A stretch of 64,000 bases of DNA, taken from Constantimarinum furrinae. Its GTDB lineage: Bacteria; Bacteroidota; Bacteroidia; Flavobacteriales; Flavobacteriaceae. Made by a program: the position numbers and the translations under genes. Where the stretch lies: positions 1,178,001 through 1,242,000 of the forward strand of contig NZ_CP052909.1 of NCBI RefSeq assembly GCF_014295415.1, given 5' to 3'. Positions 46,242-55,631 of the stretch are shown piece by piece; the stretch's first letter is position 1, and every line of letters starts with the position of its first letter. The notes beneath the pieces were generated by a model. That model saw only the letters and a list, made by a program, of their open reading frames with translations, did no database searches and was not told the origin of the DNA.

Positions 46242-47513
46242 TTAGCCTATACGGTCGAATCCGCAATACGGAACGAGCACTTCAGGAATAACGATTCCGT
46301 CTATCGTCTGATAGTTTTCAAGTATCCCTGCCAAAACACGTGGGAGTGCTAAGGCGCTTCCGTTTAAGGTGTGAGTCAGCTTATTCTTCCCATCACTATC
46401 TTTAAATCTCAGTTTTAAACGGTTGGCCTGAAAGGTTTCGAAATTCGATACCGATGAGATCTCCAGCCAGCGATCCTGAGCGGTTGAGAAAACTTCAAAA
46501 TCGTAAGTCAGTGCCGATGTAAACCCAAGATCCCCTCCACACAATCGCAGAATTCTATACGGCAACTTTAGATCCCGAAGAATATCCTTAACATGTTCAA
46601 CCATTCCGTCTAAGGCAGCATAACTGTTATCCGGATGTTCAATTCGTACAATTTCAACCTTGTCAAACTGATGCAGACGGTTTAATCCGCGAACATGAGC
46701 ACCGTAACTTCCGGCCTCTCTTCTAAAACAAGGGGTATAGCCCGTGCAGCAAATGGGCAGTTCACTGTGGTTTAACAGATCACCCCGAAACATATTGGTT
46801 ACCGGAACCTCTGCGGTGGGAATAAGATAAAGGTCGTCTCCCGTTACATGATACATCTGTCCTTCCTTATCGGGTAATTGCCCGGTACCATAACCGGAAA
46901 GCTCATTGACCAGATGCGGCACCTGAAATTCGGTATAACCTGCCTCAGTGTTTTTATCCAGAAAATAACTAATAAGCGCACGTTGTAATCTTGCACCTTT
47001 ACCTTTGTAAACCGGAAAACCGGCTCCTGTGATCTTTACCCCCAATTCAAAATCGATGAGGTCGTATTTTTTAGCCAGCTCCCAATGGGGAAGTGCGTCG
47101 GGATCCAACTCCGGAATTTCTCCTTCACTAAAAACCTCTTCGTTGTCGTTTTCGTCGGTACCTGCGGGAACCAATTCATTGGGGATGTTTGGGACCGTAT
47201 ATAATAGTTCCTGAAGTCTTTCCGCAGCACCGTTGAGTTGCTCTTGAAGTTCTTTTGACGCCTCCTTTAACTGCGTCGTTTTTTCCTTCAGCAGATTCGC
47301 TTTCTGCTGTTCACCACTCTGAAATAGCTTACCGATCTCTTTAGAAAAAGTGTTGGATTGCGCTAAAACTTCGTCGAGTTTCGCCTGACTTCCGCGACGT
47401 TCTTCGTCGGCCTTCAGGATATCTTCCAGTACTGCTTCGGCATTAATTCCACGTTTGCTAAGCGCTTTTAAATAAGCTTCTTTGTTTTCACGTATCTCGT
47501 GTACTTGTAACAT
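46242..47513 (-). CDS. serS: Serine--tRNA ligase
   Basis: A 423-residue class II aminoacyl-tRNA synthetase that charges tRNA-Ser. Residues 1-110 are the long antiparallel coiled-coil arm. The class II motif 2 is FRREAGSYGAHVRGLNRLHQFDK, and motif 3 is NGSALALPRVLAGILENYQ. TAEVPVTNMF binds substrate. Length is standard. It has its own probable promoter and appears monocistronic. Confidence 0.97.
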   Translation of the reverse strand: MLQVHEIRENKEAYLKALSKRGINAEAVLEDILKADEERRGSQAKLDEVLAQSNTFSKEIGKLFQSGEQQKANLLKEKTTQLKEASKELQEQLNGAAERLQELLYTVPNIPNELVPAGTDENDNEEVFSEGEIPELDPDALPHWELAKKYDLIDFELGVKITGAGFPVYKGKGARLQRALISYFLDKNTEAGYTEFQVPHLVNELSGYGTGQLPDKEGQMYHVTGDDLYLIPTAEVPVTNMFRGDLLNHSELPICCTGYTPCFRREAGSYGAHVRGLNRLHQFDKVEIVRIEHPDNSYAALDGMVEHVKDILRDLKLPYRILRLCGGDLGFTSALTYDFEVFSTAQDRWLEISSVSNFETFQANRLKLRFKDSDGKNKLTHTLNGSALALPRVLAGILENYQTIDGIVIPEVLVPYCGFDRIG

Positions 47514-47533
47514 GCGAATGGCTTTTAAGGCAG

Positions 47534-47541
47534 CAAATTTA
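47534..47541 (-). promoter_or_regulatory. serS: -7 element of serS (TAAATTTG)
   Basis: The minus strand reads TAAATTTG, an exact TAnnTTTG match 20 bases upstream of the serS ATG, implying a leader of about 14 bases. Confidence 0.55.
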
Positions 47542-47624
47542 CGTAAAAAGCTGTTTTTATAGGTGGTTTACTAAGCTTCTTTTTTTATCGATAGATCAGA
47601 TTAGCAAAAAAGAAATTGAACAGA

Positions 47625-48968
47625 TTATTTTGCCTTGTTCTCTTCTTTTTTCTGATAATCCTTTGGGGAAGGCATGATCCAGTCATGGTGTTTAAAATGT
47701 TGCCACTTTTCGGCAGCAAGGTCCACCTTCGGGTCGATGTATTGGAAATAGGGACCACCGTTAACTCTAACTTTAGAATCTACATAAACTTCAACATCCC
47801 GGCCTTCTTTGGCTTCGGCTTGTTTTATGCGCTGGGCCAGTTGCCACAACATATCGGGTTTATTCTTGACTCCTCGTCGCTGTTTGGCGGTCAATAATTT
47901 GTTATGATCGTAACGAGTTCGCTTTTGGGTCGCTTTATCGACCACCCAATAGGTTGCAATTCCACTTTTTGCTCGCAGCATCATTCGCCAGCTTAATCGA
48001 TGCCCTTCTTCAGTCCATAATACATCGTCCTGAAAAAACCAATGTCGGAGCGGAAGTGCGATCTGAACGATAAAATAAACCGAAAAGATCGCGATCAAAG
48101 CATTTCTATAGTTGGGAACGATGATTTCTCCGGCTGTGTACAAAGTTTTCTTCGGAAGAAAACGCTTCTGAAGCAATTGAGGAGAGAAAAAGAACAGGGC
48201 AAAGGCAATGGACATATACGGAAAGATCCCAATTTGAAACACCACTGAATTAAATAAATGAAAAAAGATAGATACAATAAATCCAATGAGTCGGGTTCGT
48301 TTCCACAGCATCAATGGTACAATGAGCAGATCGAACAACAAGCCAACATAGGCAATGCACCAGTGTACCCAGTTTAACTGTAGAAATTCTCCTATAAGCC
48401 AATAATCGCTTTTTCCACGCATAAACAATTCGGCAACCGAAGCATTAAGCCAATCGGGGTAAATTTTAGCTACAGAAGCATAGGTATACACGATCCAGAC
48501 CTGAAGGATCAAAACCAACAATACCCAGCGGGGCATAGAGGGCGATTTTATGTTAGAATTCCGTAAGGCGTCCAGGGAAAACCAGCGGTGTGCCGGAAGA
48601 AATACCATGAGCCAGCATAACAGCATCATGAGATAATAGTGGTTGTTGTAGGAGGTTTTCTGCATGAGATAGACACAGGTCCACATAAGTGCATAACACG
48701 CCATGCTAAATCGATAGCGATAGCCCAGCATCACAAAGACACCAAACAATCCCATGAGGGCAAAATACCAGTACATCCCGCTGCCCGGCAGGGGTTGTAA
48801 AAAATCAAATCCTATAAAGTTGAATGTAAATTGTGGTTCTACAAGCGTGCGTCTTACCCAGCCTGTGGCGATTGCTCCAAACCCCTCGATAGCGATTAGT
48901 GCGCCAAACGCGATCCGAAACAAAACCAGACCTGTATTGTCTATATGTTTAAATAGAAATTTATTCAA
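47625..48968 (-). CDS. HTTM domain membrane protein (vitamin K-dependent carboxylase-like)
   Basis: A 447-residue polytopic membrane protein. The N-terminal part (about residues 1-290) has multiple membrane segments and the HTTM pattern (VLFRIAFGALIAIEGF, HRWFSLDALRN, WVLLVLILQVWIVYTYASVAKIYPDWL). The C-terminal 150 residues are soluble and carry HRLSWRMMLRAKSGIATYWVVD. It resembles vertebrate gamma-glutamyl carboxylase and its bacterial relatives. Whether it carboxylates glutamate or does something else is unknown in bacteria. It overlaps the ribF stop by eight bases. Confidence 0.85.
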   Translation of the reverse strand: MNKFLFKHIDNTGLVLFRIAFGALIAIEGFGAIATGWVRRTLVEPQFTFNFIGFDFLQPLPGSGMYWYFALMGLFGVFVMLGYRYRFSMACYALMWTCVYLMQKTSYNNHYYLMMLLCWLMVFLPAHRWFSLDALRNSNIKSPSMPRWVLLVLILQVWIVYTYASVAKIYPDWLNASVAELFMRGKSDYWLIGEFLQLNWVHWCIAYVGLLFDLLIVPLMLWKRTRLIGFIVSIFFHLFNSVVFQIGIFPYMSIAFALFFFSPQLLQKRFLPKKTLYTAGEIIVPNYRNALIAIFSVYFIVQIALPLRHWFFQDDVLWTEEGHRLSWRMMLRAKSGIATYWVVDKATQKRTRYDHNKLLTAKQRRGVKNKPDMLWQLAQRIKQAEAKEGRDVEVYVDSKVRVNGGPYFQYIDPKVDLAAEKWQHFKHHDWIMPSPKDYQKKEENKAK

Positions 48969-49893
48969 GGTGTTCTAAAAAATTTCGGGCAAAGACTTCA
49001 TCTTTTTTAATGGCCTTTTGTAATAGTTCCACCGATTCAAATTTCTCTTCGTCTCTAATATGGGTTATGAACTCTATTCGGATTTCTTTTTCATATAGGT
49101 CCCCGTCAAAGTCGAGAAAAAATGTTTCAACGGTCTTTTGCTTTCCACCTACCGTAGGATTGGTGCCAATACTGGTAATTCCGTAGACAATGGCGCCGTC
49201 GATTTCAGCAAAAACAACATAAACTCCATTTTTGGGAATAAGTTTGTAGGTCTCATGAATATGGAGGTTAGCAGTCGGAAATTGTAAGGTTTTACCAATG
49301 CCTCTACCGTTCACCACGGTTCCTGTGAGCATAAAGGGATATCCCAAATATCTGTTGGCGGTACTTATGTCCCCTTCCTTTAGTGCGTTTCTGATCTTGG
49401 TAGAACTTACTGCCACCTCATCCAGTTCCTGAGCATTGATCTCTTCTACCTCAAAATGATAGGTCTTACCGAATTCACGCAGGTCTTCGATATCTGCATT
49501 TCGGTTGCGGCCAAAGCGGTGATCGTATCCAATAATGATCTTTTTGGCCTTAAGCGTATTTACAAGAATATCTCTAACAAACTCCAGCGCAGTAAGCCGT
49601 GAAAAAGCCATGGTAAACGGATGGATGACCAAATGGTCCAATCCGGTCTTTTGCAGAAGCTCTTTCTTTTCGGCAATGGTATTGATAAGTTTTATACTGT
49701 TATCCTGCTGCAACACCATACGCGGATGTGGGAAGAATGTGAGCACCACCGAATCCAGGTCTTCCTTTTGAGCAGTGGAAGTAAGTTTTTTTAAAATAGC
49801 CCTATGTCCAATATGAACGCCGTCAAAGGTTCCAATGGTCACCACACTGTGACGCTCATTTTTGTAGGATGAAGCAGCGGTGTGTTCCTTCAT
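48961..49893 (-). CDS. ribF: Bifunctional riboflavin kinase / FAD synthetase
   Basis: A 310-residue enzyme that makes FMN and FAD. The N-terminal nucleotidyltransferase half has TIGTFDGVHIGHRAIL and IIGYDHRFGRNRNADIEDL. The C-terminal riboflavin kinase half has YPFMLTGTVVNGRGIGKTLQFPTANL and the FFLDFDGDLYEKEIRIEFI motif. Both halves look intact. The start is one base after the pth stop, so pth-ribF-HTTM form a likely operon. Confidence 0.95.
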   Translation of the reverse strand: MKEHTAASSYKNERHSVVTIGTFDGVHIGHRAILKKLTSTAQKEDLDSVVLTFFPHPRMVLQQDNSIKLINTIAEKKELLQKTGLDHLVIHPFTMAFSRLTALEFVRDILVNTLKAKKIIIGYDHRFGRNRNADIEDLREFGKTYHFEVEEINAQELDEVAVSSTKIRNALKEGDISTANRYLGYPFMLTGTVVNGRGIGKTLQFPTANLHIHETYKLIPKNGVYVVFAEIDGAIVYGITSIGTNPTVGGKQKTVETFFLDFDGDLYEKEIRIEFITHIRDEEKFESVELLQKAIKKDEVFARNFLEHLE

Positions 49894-49894
49894 C

Positions 49895-50542
49895 TTATTT
49901 GCCGTTAAAGGTATTCATGGTGATATGTATTCCTGCAAGCCCAAAGGACTCGATGATCTCACAACTTTTTTCCAATCGCTCGGGCAACAGTTTTTCCTCC
50001 TCCTCGGTCCATTCGCCCAGCACGTAATCTACCTGCCTTCCTTTGCTGAACTCGTCACTAATTCCAAAGCGAAATCTGTTGTAATTGGTAGTTTGCAACA
50101 TGTTTTGAATGTCCTTAAGTCCGTTGTGACCTCCATCACTTCCTTTGGTTTTGGTTCTAAAAGTTCCGAATGCCAGATTCAGATCATCTGTGATAACCAA
50201 AAGATTTTCGAGCGGGATCTTTTCTTTTTCCAGCCAGTATTTTACCGCTTTTCCACTTAGGTTCATATAGGTTGAAGGTTTCAGCAATATAAAAGTACGC
50301 CCCTTTTTTTTATGAGTGGTCACATCACCAAGTTTTTCAGTTTCCCAGCTCAGCGATTCCTTTTCAGCTAAAAAATCCAGGATCTTAAAGCCAATATTAT
50401 GACGGGTATTCTGGTATTTAGGGCCAATATTTCCTAAACCTACAATAAGAAATTTCTTCATAACATCCTCACTGTTTGGGTTGGGGTCAAAGGTTTTATG
50501 GTGACTTGTATTTCCAAAGAGTTTCCTGAAAAATGCGAGCAT
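49895..50542 (-). CDS. pth: Peptidyl-tRNA hydrolase
   Basis: A 215-residue enzyme that releases peptides from peptidyl-tRNA after drop-off. The Pth core begins MKKFLIVGLGNIGPKYQNTRHNIGF (His of the active site), with KPSTYMNLSGKAV and DDLNLAFGTFRTKTKGSDGGHNGLK. The first 27 residues (MLAFFRKLFG...) are an extension; a start at 50461 would give the usual 188 residues. I keep the long form because similar amphipathic extensions occur in flavobacteria, with low certainty. Confidence 0.94.
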   Translation of the reverse strand: MLAFFRKLFGNTSHHKTFDPNPNSEDVMKKFLIVGLGNIGPKYQNTRHNIGFKILDFLAEKESLSWETEKLGDVTTHKKKGRTFILLKPSTYMNLSGKAVKYWLEKEKIPLENLLVITDDLNLAFGTFRTKTKGSDGGHNGLKDIQNMLQTTNYNRFRFGISDEFSKGRQVDYVLGEWTEEEEKLLPERLEKSCEIIESFGLAGIHITMNTFNGK

Positions 50543-50566
50543 TGCGTTTTATTCTTCAGTAAAAAT

Positions 50567-50597
50567 AAAAAAACATCCGCCTAATAGACGGATGTTT
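50567..50597 (-). terminator. rplY: Terminator downstream of rplY
   Basis: On the minus strand AAACATCCG pairs with CGGATGTTT across a nine-base loop, followed by seven T. It begins about 26 bases after the rplY stop and separates rplY from pth. Confidence 0.9.
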
Positions 50598-50622
50598 TAA
50601 GAATATATTATAGCTGAATGGA

Positions 50623-51285
50623 TTATTCCTTAACCGCAGCTACATCATCTGTTTCAGTTGCCGGAACATCTCCCGCTTCTGTGCTTTCTCCATCTTCTCC
50701 TTCTTCACCTTCTTCGTCTTCAACTTCGTCTACGATAGCAGTACGTGAAGTTCTAACCTGACAAATTACAGTATTGTCTGAATGTAAGATCGTAAACCCA
50801 TCAGTTTGTACGTCGGTAACATACATTTTCGCGCCAATCTTCATATCGGTAATATCGACTTCAATAAAATCGGGAAGATTTGCAGGCACTGCCTTTACGC
50901 GTAATTTACGCGTTACGATACGTAACACACCACCATTTCTAACGCCTCGAGAATTCCCAACTATACGTACAGGAATTTCCAACATTACTTCTTTGTCGTC
51001 GTAAATCTGGTAGAAGTCCATGTGCAGTATCTGCTCATGTACCGGGTGAAATTGAATGTCCTGAAGAATGGCATTGATCTTAGTGCCATCTTCCAAGGCA
51101 ATTACAACTGTATGTACATCGGGGGTGTACACCAAGTGTCTAAATGCCAGTTCATCTGCTGAAAAGTGAATTGGTTTATCCCCTCCGTATACTACGCAAG
51201 GAACCTTTCCAGCATTACGTAAGGCTTTGGTAGCAACCTTGCCCACGCTTTCTCTTTGAGATCCGTTGATTGTAATTGATTTCAT
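50623..51285 (-). CDS. rplY: 50S ribosomal protein L25 (Ctc form)
   Basis: A 220-residue long-form L25/Ctc protein that binds 5S rRNA. It starts [16 protein letters not shown] and has [41 protein letters not shown]. The C-terminal 35 residues are a strongly acidic low-complexity tail ([14 protein letters not shown]), as is common in Bacteroidota. It has its own promoter and terminator. Confidence 0.95.
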   Translation of the reverse strand: MKSITINGSQRESVGKVATKALRNAGKVPCVVYGGDKPIHFSADELAFRHLVYTPDVHTVVIALEDGTKINAILQDIQFHPVHEQILHMDFYQIYDDKEVMLEIPVRIVGNSRGVRNGGVLRIVTRKLRVKAVPANLPDFIEVDITDMKIGAKMYVTDVQTDGFTILHSDNTVICQVRTSRTAIVDEVEDEEGEEGEDGESTEAGDVPATETDDVAAVKE

Positions 51286-51358
51286 TTTACTTTATTAAAT
51301 TAATTTTCTCTAATAGAGGGAATTCGCCCCCCTAAAGCCATTTTGGCGTAAGAGGGTG

Positions 51359-51366
51359 CAAATGTA
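51359..51366 (-). promoter_or_regulatory. rplY: -7 element of rplY (TACATTTG)
   Basis: The minus strand reads TACATTTG, an exact TAnnTTTG match 73 bases upstream of the rplY ATG. Confidence 0.55.
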
Positions 51367-51455
51367 AGTTTTTTTCTTAAAACAGTGAAGTTTTCGGGGG
51401 AAGAAAAATACAGAATCCACAAAGTAAATTACACCGACAAAATGATTTTATTCTT

Positions 51456-51540
51456 GGGCGTTCCCTCGCTGTGCTCGGTCAGGCTATCCGTTGCAATCTC
51501 ACGGCTTACCGTGAGGATTTTCACTGCTATCCTTAACGCT
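51456..51540. repeat. Hairpin-rich intergenic element, REP-like
   Basis: An 85-base GC-richer segment bounded by GGGCGTT and AACGCT, which can pair. An inner stem TCACGG/CCGTGA is extended by AATC/GATT with one bulge. It resembles the GGGCGTT...AACGC intergenic repeats I know from Flavobacteriaceae genomes. Only one copy is in the window, so repetition is not shown here. Confidence 0.5.
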
Positions 51541-51589
51541 CCAGGCGATAACTTAAAAGTCGTAGGTAGCGTGTCAAGAAACTAATAGA

Positions 51590-52531
51590 TTACATTAAGA
51601 ACTTAGAGCTTATCGATTTATTGGTGTGTACGCTCATCATCACATCTGCAAACAGATCGGCACAGGTGAGGACTCTTATTTTTTTGCTTTCCTGTTTTAA
51701 AGGAATCGAATCGGTGACGATCAATTCTTCCAGTTTCGATTTTTCCAGTCGGTCGTAAGCACTTCCCGAAAGTATAGGGTGAGTACAAATGGCGCGTACA
51801 CTTAAAGCTCCGCGTTCCATCATAAGATCGGCAGCTTTGGTTAAAGTGCCCGCAGTATCTACCATATCGTCTACCAGCACAACATTTTTCCCATTTACAT
51901 CGCCAATAAGCTCCATATGAGAGATCACATTCGCTTTTTCGCGTTGCTTATAACAGATCACGACATCACTTTCCAGCGCTTTCGAATAGGCATAGGCACG
52001 TTTCGATCCGCCCATATCGGGTGAGGCAATGGTAAGATTATCCAGATTCAAGCTTCTTAGATACGGTAAAAATATGGTGGAGGCAAAAAGGTGGTCTACC
52101 GGTTTTTCAAAAAATCCTTGAATCTGATCCGCATGCAGATCCATGGTAATGATGCGAGTCGCACCTGCGGTCTCCAGCATTTTAGCCACTAGTTTTGCTG
52201 CAATAGGCACTCTTGGTTTGTCCTTTCTATCTTGTCTCGCCCAGCCAAAGTAAGGGAGTACAGCTGTGATATGACGTGCTGAAGATCGCTTGGCAGCATC
52301 CAGCATCAATAGCATTTCCATAAGATGATCACTGTTGGGGTGCGTCGATCCTATGATAAAAACCCGGCTGCCACGAACCGATTCTTCGAACGAAGGCTGA
52401 AATTCCCCGTCACTGTAATGCGAAGTGATAATGTTTCCCAGGGGAGTTCCAAAGGCTTTTGCGATGTTGGTAGCTAAAACTTCACTTTGTTTACAGGCAA
52501 AGATCTTTGGTTCGGGAGTGGAATTCGACAT
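51590..52531 (-). CDS. prs: Ribose-phosphate pyrophosphokinase
   Basis: A 313-residue PRPP synthetase. The ATP-binding WARQDRKDKPRVPI motif is present, with IITMDLHADQIQGFF and the PRPP loop VVLVDDMVDTAGTLTKAA. The start is the ATG at 52531, the usual PrsA start; the 14 residues further upstream lie over the predicted -7 element and cannot be translated from that promoter. PRPP feeds nucleotide, His and Trp synthesis. Confidence 0.96.
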   Translation of the reverse strand: MSNSTPEPKIFACKQSEVLATNIAKAFGTPLGNIITSHYSDGEFQPSFEESVRGSRVFIIGSTHPNSDHLMEMLLMLDAAKRSSARHITAVLPYFGWARQDRKDKPRVPIAAKLVAKMLETAGATRIITMDLHADQIQGFFEKPVDHLFASTIFLPYLRSLNLDNLTIASPDMGGSKRAYAYSKALESDVVICYKQREKANVISHMELIGDVNGKNVVLVDDMVDTAGTLTKAADLMMERGALSVRAICTHPILSGSAYDRLEKSKLEELIVTDSIPLKQESKKIRVLTCADLFADVMMSVHTNKSISSKFLM

Positions 52532-52559
52532 AATATGGTGTACTTGTATTGGCTTGTTG

Positions 52560-52567
52560 CAAATGTA
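52560..52567 (-). promoter_or_regulatory. prs: -7 element of prs (TACATTTG)
   Basis: The minus strand reads TACATTTG, an exact TAnnTTTG match 29 bases before the chosen ATG. It supports the shorter prs start. Confidence 0.6.
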
Positions 52568-52632
52568 TGGCAATACGAAGTGTTTCTGAAAAAATGCTAA
52601 AAAGATTTACTAACAATTTGGTATTAATTGTT

Positions 52633-52640
52633 TATTTTTG
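52633..52640 (+). promoter_or_regulatory. -7 element of tRNA-Leu (TATTTTTG)
   Basis: TATTTTTG is an exact TAnnTTTG match 54 bases upstream of the tRNA-Leu, pointing away from prs. Confidence 0.5.
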
Positions 52641-52693
52641 CCGTCCGTATGCTAATGATTTCCCGGGTTGTTTTCGGGATGAATGTGAAAAAT

Positions 52694-52775
52694 GCCTTGG
52701 TGGCGGAATTGGTAGACGCGCTGGATTCAAAATCCAGTGACTTCGGTCGTGTGGGTTCGATTCCCACCCAAGGTA
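52694..52775 (+). tRNA. tRNA-Leu (anticodon CAA)
   Basis: An 82-base tRNA with a long variable arm. The acceptor GCCTTGG pairs with CCAAGGT, with a G-U closing pair. The D-arm contains GGTAGAC, the anticodon stem CTGGA/TCCAG encloses TTCAAAA, giving anticodon CAA for UUG codons, and the T-arm is GTGGGTTCGATTCCCAC. CCA is not encoded. A T-arm starting GGTTCGA is canonical. Confidence 0.96.
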
Positions 52776-52798
52776 CAACCTTTCCTCAGGGAAATTAC

Positions 52799-52830
52799 AA
52801 GCGGGCTTCGTGAAGGAGCTCGCTTTTTTT
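52799..52830 (+). terminator. Terminator downstream of tRNA-Leu
   Basis: AAGCGGGCT pairs with AGCTCGCTT (one G-U pair) across a nine-base loop, followed by a run of T. Confidence 0.85.
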
Positions 52831-52930
52831 ATAAACTTTTTTATCGTCCGGCTTTTTAGTAAGAAATATAAAATTTCTGAATAAACCTGTATTTTTCTTA
52901 CCTTTACATAGTGTAACCCCTTACTGCCCT

Positions 52931-53509
52931 ATGTCCGATTTCTGGTTATATTTTACATTAGGACTGGAACATGTTCTCGATTGGACCGCCTACGACCATA
53001 TTCTTTTTTTGGTTGTTCTTTGCGCGGCATATTCCTTTAGCTCCTGGCGAAAACTGCTTTTACTGGTTACCTTTTTTACACTTGGACATACCGCCTCGCT
53101 TTTGCTTGCGCATTATGAAATCGTAAATGTAAGCAGTGCTTATATTGAATTTCTTATTCCCATTACCATATTGATCACCGCCCTTTTTAATTTATTTACC
53201 GCAGGGAAGGAGCACAGACACCAAAAAGTAGTACTGCTGTATATTATCACGATCTTTTTCGGACTCATACACGGCTTCGGATTTGCCCGTTATTATGGAA
53301 TGATGAAGCAGGAAGATAGCGTACTTCCATTACTCGAATTCGCACTTGGAGTTGAGGCTTCACAAGTGATCGTCGTTGGAATAGTACTTATCTTAGCGTT
53401 TATTTCTCAGATGTTGTTCAGATTTAACAAACGCGACTGGATCTTGGTGATTTCTTCGATAGTAATAGGTATGACCATCCCAATGGCCATTGAAAACTGG
53501 CCGTTTTAG
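52931..53509 (+). CDS. HupE/UreJ family membrane protein
   Basis: A 192-residue protein with six or seven membrane segments. GLEHVLDWTAYDHILFLVVL holds the HupE-type histidine motif, with FTLGHTASLLLAHY and GLIHGFGFARYY further on. HupE and UreJ relatives transport nickel or other metals. No hydrogenase or urease genes are nearby, so the ligand is uncertain. Confidence 0.85.
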   Translation: MSDFWLYFTLGLEHVLDWTAYDHILFLVVLCAAYSFSSWRKLLLLVTFFTLGHTASLLLAHYEIVNVSSAYIEFLIPITILITALFNLFTAGKEHRHQKVVLLYIITIFFGLIHGFGFARYYGMMKQEDSVLPLLEFALGVEASQVIVVGIVLILAFISQMLFRFNKRDWILVISSIVIGMTIPMAIENWPF

Positions 53510-53597
53510 TAAGAAAACCAAACTTTCATAAACTTTTAACAGCTAGAAACTTTGTCACCCTGTAACTTCCTCTTAATTTCGCTACTTATTCCGTGAA

Positions 53598-54029
53598 ATG
53601 AAACCAAAGAAACAAGCTAAATACGATGTCGCCTATTTGCGAATGGCAGTAGAGTGGAGTAAATTATCTTATTGTAAGCGAAAACAAGTTGGCGCACTTA
53701 TTGTGAAGGATAAAATGATCATCAGTGACGGATACAACGGAACCCCTACCGGATTTGAAAATGTATGTGAAGATGAAGAAGGTGATACCAAATGGTATGT
53801 ATTGCACGCCGAAGCTAATGCGATATTAAAAGTAGCAGCTTCCACACAATCCTGCAAAGGGGCAACCTTGTACATTACAATGTCACCCTGCCAGCAGTGC
53901 AGTAAGCTAATCCATCAGGCCGGAATTACCAGACTGGTCTATTATCACGGGTATAAAGATGACTCGGGAATAAAATTTTTAGAAAAAGCAGGCGTTACTA
54001 TTACGCATATAACTGATTTAGAGGAATAA
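53598..54029 (+). CDS. dCMP/cytidine deaminase family protein
   Basis: A 143-residue zinc deaminase. The zinc site is HAEANAIL (His and catalytic Glu) with PCQQC (two Cys). The substrate loop SDGYNGTPTGFEN is typical of dCMP deaminases, which make dUMP for thymidylate. It overlaps the S41 protease start by one base (TAATG). Confidence 0.9.
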   Translation: MKPKKQAKYDVAYLRMAVEWSKLSYCKRKQVGALIVKDKMIISDGYNGTPTGFENVCEDEEGDTKWYVLHAEANAILKVAASTQSCKGATLYITMSPCQQCSKLIHQAGITRLVYYHGYKDDSGIKFLEKAGVTITHITDLEE

Positions 54030-55627
54030 TGAGCATACATAAAAAATACATTCCATTGTTTCTGGCCATTGGTGTGGCCGGGGGTGTTTTTTTAGGTTCC
54101 AAACTCAACTTTAACGATACCACAGAGAAGATATTCGCAACTAACTCAAAAAAAGATAAGCTAAACCGTCTTATCGATTACATAGACTACGAATATGTTG
54201 ATAAAGTGAACACCGACAGTATTGTGGATGTTACGGTAAACGGTATTCTTGAGAATCTCGATCCGCATTCGGTGTACATCCCAGTGGAAGATTACGAGAA
54301 TAATGCAGATGATATGCGTGGAAATTTCGTGGGAATTGGGATTAGTTTTTACGAATATAAAGACAGTATAGCAGTAATTAGAGCCATTGAAGGAGGTCCG
54401 GCTGCAAAAGCGGGAATTCGAGGCGGAGACAGAATTCTGTATGCCGACGGAATTAAAATGTTTGGGGAAGAATTAGAGCGTGACAGCATTACTAAACATC
54501 TTAAGGGAGAGATCAACTCTAAAGTAAACTTAAAGGTATATCGTAAAGGCGAAGAGAAATTACTGGACATAAAGGTAAAGCGTAAAAAAGTGCCCTTGGT
54601 TAGCGTGGACGCTTCTTATAAACTCACAGACGAAATAGGATACATTAAAGTAAACCGTTTCTCCGAAACCACGTATGAAGAATTCAGTGAAGCTATGGAA
54701 GACCTCATAGACAAAGGGATGACTAAGCTGGTTTTGGATCTGCGGAATAACCCCGGCGGCTATATTCATTCCGCAGAGAAAATTATCGATGAATTTCTAG
54801 AAGATGATAAATTGATCCTAATCACCCGAAATAAGAGTGGTGAAGAAAATAAAACCTACGCCACCCGGAAGGGAGATTTTGAAAAGGGAAAATTATACGT
54901 ACTCATCAATGAGAATTCGGCTTCGGCCAGCGAGATCGTTGCCGGGGCATTACAGGACAACGATAAAGGTGTTATTATTGGAAGACGTTCCTTCGGAAAG
55001 GGACTGGTTCAGCGAGAAATGGCTTTGGGCGACGGAAGTGCCATTCGCTTAACGATAGCCCGGTACTACACCCCAACCGGTCGATCCATCCAACGTCCTT
55101 ATGGCAACGGTATCGACGCTTATTACGAAGATTATCAGAAGCGATATACAAATGGAGAGCTGAACAGCAAGGAGAATATTGAAGTGGCCGATTCTCTGAA
55201 ATTTGTAACTCCAAAAGGAAAGATCGTATATGGTGGCGGTGGAATCATCCCCGATGTTTTCGTACCAAAGGATACAAGTGTAGAAAATGAAACGCTCGAA
55301 TATGTGGCGCGTAGTGGATTCATGAGCTATTTTATATTTGAATATCTGGAAGAAAACCGGGCACAATTCAAGGGCATGAATTTTAAGCAGTTTACAAACA
55401 ACTTTCAGGTTAGCGAAGAACTGGAACAGCGCTTTATCTCCTATTCGCGATTTAACGAAGCGCAAATCGACTTGTCCGGGTATGAAGCTACACTGAAGAA
55501 AGCTTTGAAAGCAAATATCGCTCAGCAATTATTTGGCCCCAATGCCTTCGAATTCACACTTAATGAAGGCGATGCCATGCTTCAGAAGGTGCTTGAAATG
55601 GAAATGGTTTCGGAAATAAAAAATTGA
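54029..55627 (+). CDS. S41 family carboxy-terminal processing protease (CtpA-like)
   Basis: A 532-residue periplasmic protease. An N-terminal membrane anchor (FLAIGVAGGVFLGS) is followed by a PDZ domain (about residues 85-175; GGPAAKAGIRGGDRI) and the S41 catalytic domain, with the catalytic serine in NENSASASEIVAGAL and the lysine in RRSFGKGLVQ. It cuts proteins from their C-terminus. It is coupled to the deaminase by overlapping stop/start. Confidence 0.93.
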   Translation: MSIHKKYIPLFLAIGVAGGVFLGSKLNFNDTTEKIFATNSKKDKLNRLIDYIDYEYVDKVNTDSIVDVTVNGILENLDPHSVYIPVEDYENNADDMRGNFVGIGISFYEYKDSIAVIRAIEGGPAAKAGIRGGDRILYADGIKMFGEELERDSITKHLKGEINSKVNLKVYRKGEEKLLDIKVKRKKVPLVSVDASYKLTDEIGYIKVNRFSETTYEEFSEAMEDLIDKGMTKLVLDLRNNPGGYIHSAEKIIDEFLEDDKLILITRNKSGEENKTYATRKGDFEKGKLYVLINENSASASEIVAGALQDNDKGVIIGRRSFGKGLVQREMALGDGSAIRLTIARYYTPTGRSIQRPYGNGIDAYYEDYQKRYTNGELNSKENIEVADSLKFVTPKGKIVYGGGGIIPDVFVPKDTSVENETLEYVARSGFMSYFIFEYLEENRAQFKGMNFKQFTNNFQVSEELEQRFISYSRFNEAQIDLSGYEATLKKALKANIAQQLFGPNAFEFTLNEGDAMLQKVLEMEMVSEIKN

Positions 55628-55631
55628 AAAT

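Larger units (their letters stand above)
51286..51589. other. Intergenic region with rplY promoter and repeat element
   Basis: 304 bases between rplY and the prs stop. It holds the rplY promoter near 51360 and a structured repeat-like element at 51456-51540. No credible ORF is present. Confidence 0.6.
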
